From positions 84,935-148,934 of the forward strand of contig JAUIDE010000001.1 of NCBI GenBank assembly GCA_030429105.1: DNA of 64,000 bases, read 5' to 3'. The stretch is from Alphaproteobacteria bacterium. GTDB lineage: Bacteria > Pseudomonadota > Alphaproteobacteria > Rhodobacterales > Rhodobacteraceae. The position numbers were made by a program, and so were the translations under genes. Every line of letters begins with the position of its first letter. The first letter of the stretch is position 1. The notes beneath the pieces are model-generated. The model did not search any database, was not told the origin of the DNA, and worked only from the letters and a program-made list of their open reading frames with translations. Of this stretch, positions 62,094 through 64,000 are shown one piece after another.

Positions 62094-63227
62094 TTGGCGG
62101 CGCCGGCGCGGCTTGCCTTGGAGAACATCGCGCGCGTCTTCGACGGGCGGCGCGTGATCGACGATCTCAGCCTCGAGATTGTCGAGGGGGAGGTGCTGTG
62201 CCTCCTCGGGCCATCCGGCTGCGGCAAGACGACGACGCTCCGGATCGCGGCGGGGGTGGAGCGACAAAGCGCGGGGCGTGTGCTGCTCGACGGCAAGGTC
62301 GTCTCCGACGACGCGGTTCATGAACCGCCGGAGCGGCGCTCCGTCGGGCTCATGTTCCAGGATTTCGCGCTCTTTCCCCATCTCGACATCGCGGCGAACG
62401 TCGCCTTCGGGCTCAAGGGCGGAAAGGCGGAGCGGTTGCGGCTGGCGGAGGAATATCTCGAGCGCGTGGGGCTCTCCGGCTTCGGTTCGAAATTTCCGCA
62501 CATGCTTTCGGGCGGGGAGCAGCAGCGCGTCGCGCTCGCCCGGGCGCTCGCGCCCAAGCCGCGCGTGATGCTGATGGACGAGCCTTTCTCGGGCCTCGAC
62601 AACCGGCTCAGGGATGCGGTGCGCGACCAAGCGCTCGGGCTTCTGAAGGCGGAAGGCGCCGCGGTTCTCCTCGTCACGCACGACCCCGAGGAGGCGATGC
62701 GGATGGCCGACCGGATCGCGCTCATGCGCCACGGGCGGATCGTGCAGGCAGGCGCGCCCTACAACGTCTACAACCGGCCCGTGGACCGGGAGGCGGCGAT
62801 GTTCCTTTCCGACGTCAACGTGATCCACGGCGTCGTCGCCAACCGGCAGACGGACACGCCCTTCGGCCTCTTCCTCACGCCCAAGCTGGTGGACGGCGCG
62901 GATGTCGAGATCATCATCCGGCCGGAGCACCTCAAGGTCGATCTTGCGGCGGATGGCGAACCCGCCGCCAACGCGCGCACGGGCGTGCCGGCGGCGGGGG
63001 TGGTGGAGCGGGTCCGCTTCGTCGGGTCGGAGAGCCTCATCGAGGTCCGGATGGACCATGACGGCGCGCGGCTTGTCGCCACGGTACCGGGCGCCTTCCT
63101 GCCGCCGGCGGGCGCGCGCGTCTGGCTTTCGCTCAGGCGCGATCACTGCCATCTATTCCCCTGCCTGACGCAGAGCCGGGTTTCGGACCCCTATGTCTCG
63201 GAAGCGGCGCGAACCGCCGCCGAGTGA
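62094..63227 (+). CDS. ABC transporter ATP-binding protein (FbpC/PotA type) without adjacent permease
   Basis: A 377-residue ATPase. Walker A is LLGPSGCGKTTTLRIAAG, the signature is LSGGEQQRVALARALAPKPR, and Walker B is VMLMDEPFSGLDNRLR, with H in VTHDPEEA. After about residue 240 a TOBE-like C-terminal domain follows (EIIIRPEHLKVD, VERVRFVGSESLIEV). The start is a TTG at 62094 because GGAGGCGG lies 5 bases upstream; no ATG or GTG fits. Neighbours are an MFS gene and tatA, so the permease and binding protein must be encoded elsewhere. Iron- or polyamine-type import is likely by family. Confidence 0.88.
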   Translation: MAAPARLALENIARVFDGRRVIDDLSLEIVEGEVLCLLGPSGCGKTTTLRIAAGVERQSAGRVLLDGKVVSDDAVHEPPERRSVGLMFQDFALFPHLDIAANVAFGLKGGKAERLRLAEEYLERVGLSGFGSKFPHMLSGGEQQRVALARALAPKPRVMLMDEPFSGLDNRLRDAVRDQALGLLKAEGAAVLLVTHDPEEAMRMADRIALMRHGRIVQAGAPYNVYNRPVDREAAMFLSDVNVIHGVVANRQTDTPFGLFLTPKLVDGADVEIIIRPEHLKVDLAADGEPAANARTGVPAAGVVERVRFVGSESLIEVRMDHDGARLVATVPGAFLPPAGARVWLSLRRDHCHLFPCLTQSRVSDPYVSEAARTAAE

Positions 63228-63335
63228 CGGCTCACGAAAAAACCGCTTGCGCCGGGCTTTCCGACGGGCCCCCGATCCCATATTAAGGGGGTGAAGCGTG
63301 CGGCCTGTCCGCGCGCCAGCGATAGGGAGAACGTC

Positions 63336-63545
63336 ATGGTTCCCGGTTGGGTACAAATCGCGGTCGTCGTTCTGCTAGCGGTCCTGCTCTTCGGCGGGCG
63401 CGGCAAGATCTCTTCGATCATGGGCGATTTCGCGAAGGGCATCAAATCCTTCAAGCGCGGCATGAAGGATGAGGACGAAGCCAAGGCGGTGGAGCGCTCG
63501 GCGGAGGAGCCGATCGACGTCACGCCGAAGAAAGAGAACGTCTGA
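63336..63545 (+). CDS. tatA: Twin-arginine translocase subunit TatA
   Basis: A 69-residue TatA: a single N-terminal membrane helix ([17 protein letters not shown]), the FGG hinge, an amphipathic helix ([19 protein letters not shown]) and a short acidic tail. It forms the pore of the Tat pathway that exports folded proteins. The ATG at 63336 has AGGGAGA upstream. It is followed by tatB after 29 bases. Confidence 0.95.
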   Translation: MVPGWVQIAVVVLLAVLLFGGRGKISSIMGDFAKGIKSFKRGMKDEDEAKAVERSAEEPIDVTPKKENV

Positions 63546-63574
63546 CCGCGGCCCGGTCCGGCTGAGGCCCGGCT

Positions 63575-63934
63575 ATGTTCGACATCGGCTTCATGGAGCT
63601 TCTGGTGATCGGCGCGCTCGCGCTGATCGTCGTGGGCCCGAAGGAGCTGCCCGGCCTGCTCCGCACGGTGGGGCAGTTCGCAGGGAAGGCGCGCGCGATG
63701 GCGCGCGATTTCCAGCGGACGATGGAAGACGCCGCGCGCGAGGCGGATCTCGGCGACGTCGCCGATGCGGTGAAGAAGGGCGGCAAGCTCAACAAGCTGC
63801 CCTTCGACAACCAGGTCGTGAACAGCATCAAGGACTTCGAGCGCACGGTTCGGACCGAGGTGAACGATGCGGCCCGCGCGGGGCACGCGTCTCAGGCGGA
63901 AGCGTCCAGCAGCGCCCGCAGCCCGGCGCGGTAA
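63575..63934 (+). CDS. tatB: Twin-arginine translocase subunit TatB
   Basis: A 119-residue TatB: E8 in FMELLVIGALALIVVGPKELP, the Pro22 turn, then amphipathic helix RTVGQFAGKARAMARDFQRT and a shorter-than-usual tail. It joins TatC to recognise twin-arginine signal peptides. TatC normally follows; here the opposite strand carries an unrelated gene. The last 43 bases overlap that gene, so the tail is coded antisense to it. Confidence 0.92.
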   Translation: MFDIGFMELLVIGALALIVVGPKELPGLLRTVGQFAGKARAMARDFQRTMEDAAREADLGDVADAVKKGGKLNKLPFDNQVVNSIKDFERTVRTEVNDAARAGHASQAEASSSARSPAR

Positions 63935-64000
63935 TCGGGATAGAGCAGTCTTACCCCCAGTTCCTCGCGCATGCGGCGGTTCGAGACCTTTTTCGATTCA
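63892..64000 (-). CDS. NAD(P)-dependent epimerase/dehydratase family protein (C-terminus only)
   Basis: The last 35 codons of a minus-strand gene entering from the right edge. The readable end (SKKVSNRRMREELGVRLLYP, then DYRAGLRALLDA and stop) resembles the end of YeeZ-type extended SDR proteins, which close with S-K-x-x-x-N-x-x-x and YP-x-YR-x-GL. The call rests on this short motif only. It overlaps the tatB end. Confidence 0.55.
   Translation of the reverse strand, partial: ESKKVSNRRMREELGVRLLYPDYRAGLRALLDASA

Noticed and set aside
60693..63152. An 819-codon open frame on the minus strand
   Set aside because: Antisense to the UMF1 transporter and the ABC ATPase; its translation is compositionally biased and shows no domain.
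1..64000. tRNA, rRNA or prophage genes
   Set aside because: No cloverleaf with a conserved GTTCRAN arm, rRNA core sequence, integrase, capsid or terminase motif was seen on either strand.

Overview
The window looks like chromosomal DNA of an alphaproteobacterium, most likely a high-G+C member of the Rhodobacterales or a close relative. This rests on family content, not on any search: a GcrA cell-cycle regulator, an alphaproteobacterial-type DksA that has lost three of its four zinc cysteines, ArgS-SPOR-NagZ-ScpA-ScpB in one operon, a DUF2927 lipoprotein, a DUF1289 protein, an orphan SoxB, MetA with Glu111, phasins and TatAB. By eye the DNA is about two-thirds G+C, genes are packed tightly, and many are coupled by ATGA or GTGA stop/start overlaps. 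I see no rRNA, tRNA, prophage, insertion sequence or CRISPR array.

Layout. 1-3.1 kb: a minus-strand operon of a Rieske-type oxygenase and a polyamine/opine-type ABC importer (two permeases and the start of the ATPase), with a TetR-like operator in its leader. 3.2-4.6 kb: an acyltransferase-3 gene of visibly lower G+C, then a short spacer with a stranded Tat-like leader. 4.6-10.6 kb: enoyl-CoA hydratase, a TIGR03084-type protein, GcrA, then a MoxR-AEC transporter-GNAT-DUF2927 operon. 10.7-20.1 kb: core genes dksA, erpA, dgt, an HTTM-DCC membrane protein, argS, SPOR, nagZ, scpA, scpB and a coupled 46-residue ORF. 20.1-25.1 kb: SET protein, single receiver domain, P1 peptidase, SDR, TauE exporter and Bcr/CflA pump. 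25.0-27.5 kb: nucleoside hydrolase coupled to a two-subunit CoA-transferase-family enzyme.

27.6-32.7 kb is a storage-lipid block: wax ester synthase/DGAT with a histone-H1-like tail, an alpha/beta hydrolase, two phasins and a DUF445 membrane protein; one phasin promoter carries a TTGCA-type motif like those bound by PhaR regulators. 32.7-43.4 kb holds a beta-lactamase-fold hydrolase, a CYP102 (P450 BM3-like) self-sufficient monooxygenase, a tiny ParB-like protein, a sugar dehydrogenase and an RND efflux pair. 43.7-47.7 kb carries two tandem 655-residue secreted RTX proteins with clan-A glycosidase-like barrels, the most distinctive accessory feature. 47.8-50.6 kb has an IclR regulator divergent from a Tm-1-like protein and a retropepsin.

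50.8-64 kb is mostly housekeeping: DUF1289-RuvX-CcmI (CcmI with three repeat modules), SoxB, a lipoprotein hydrolase, MetA (predicted acetyl-CoA dependent), an unknown P-loop ATPase, MFS pumps, pyrophosphatase, a universal stress protein behind an FNR-like box, an ABC ATPase without permeases, and tatA-tatB without tatC.

No wholly new defence or mobile system is evident. The best leads are the tandem RTX glycosidase-like pair, the H1-tailed WS/DGAT with its neighbours, an 18-residue hydrophobic ORF with a consensus Shine-Dalgarno, and the 46-residue ORF coupled to scpB.
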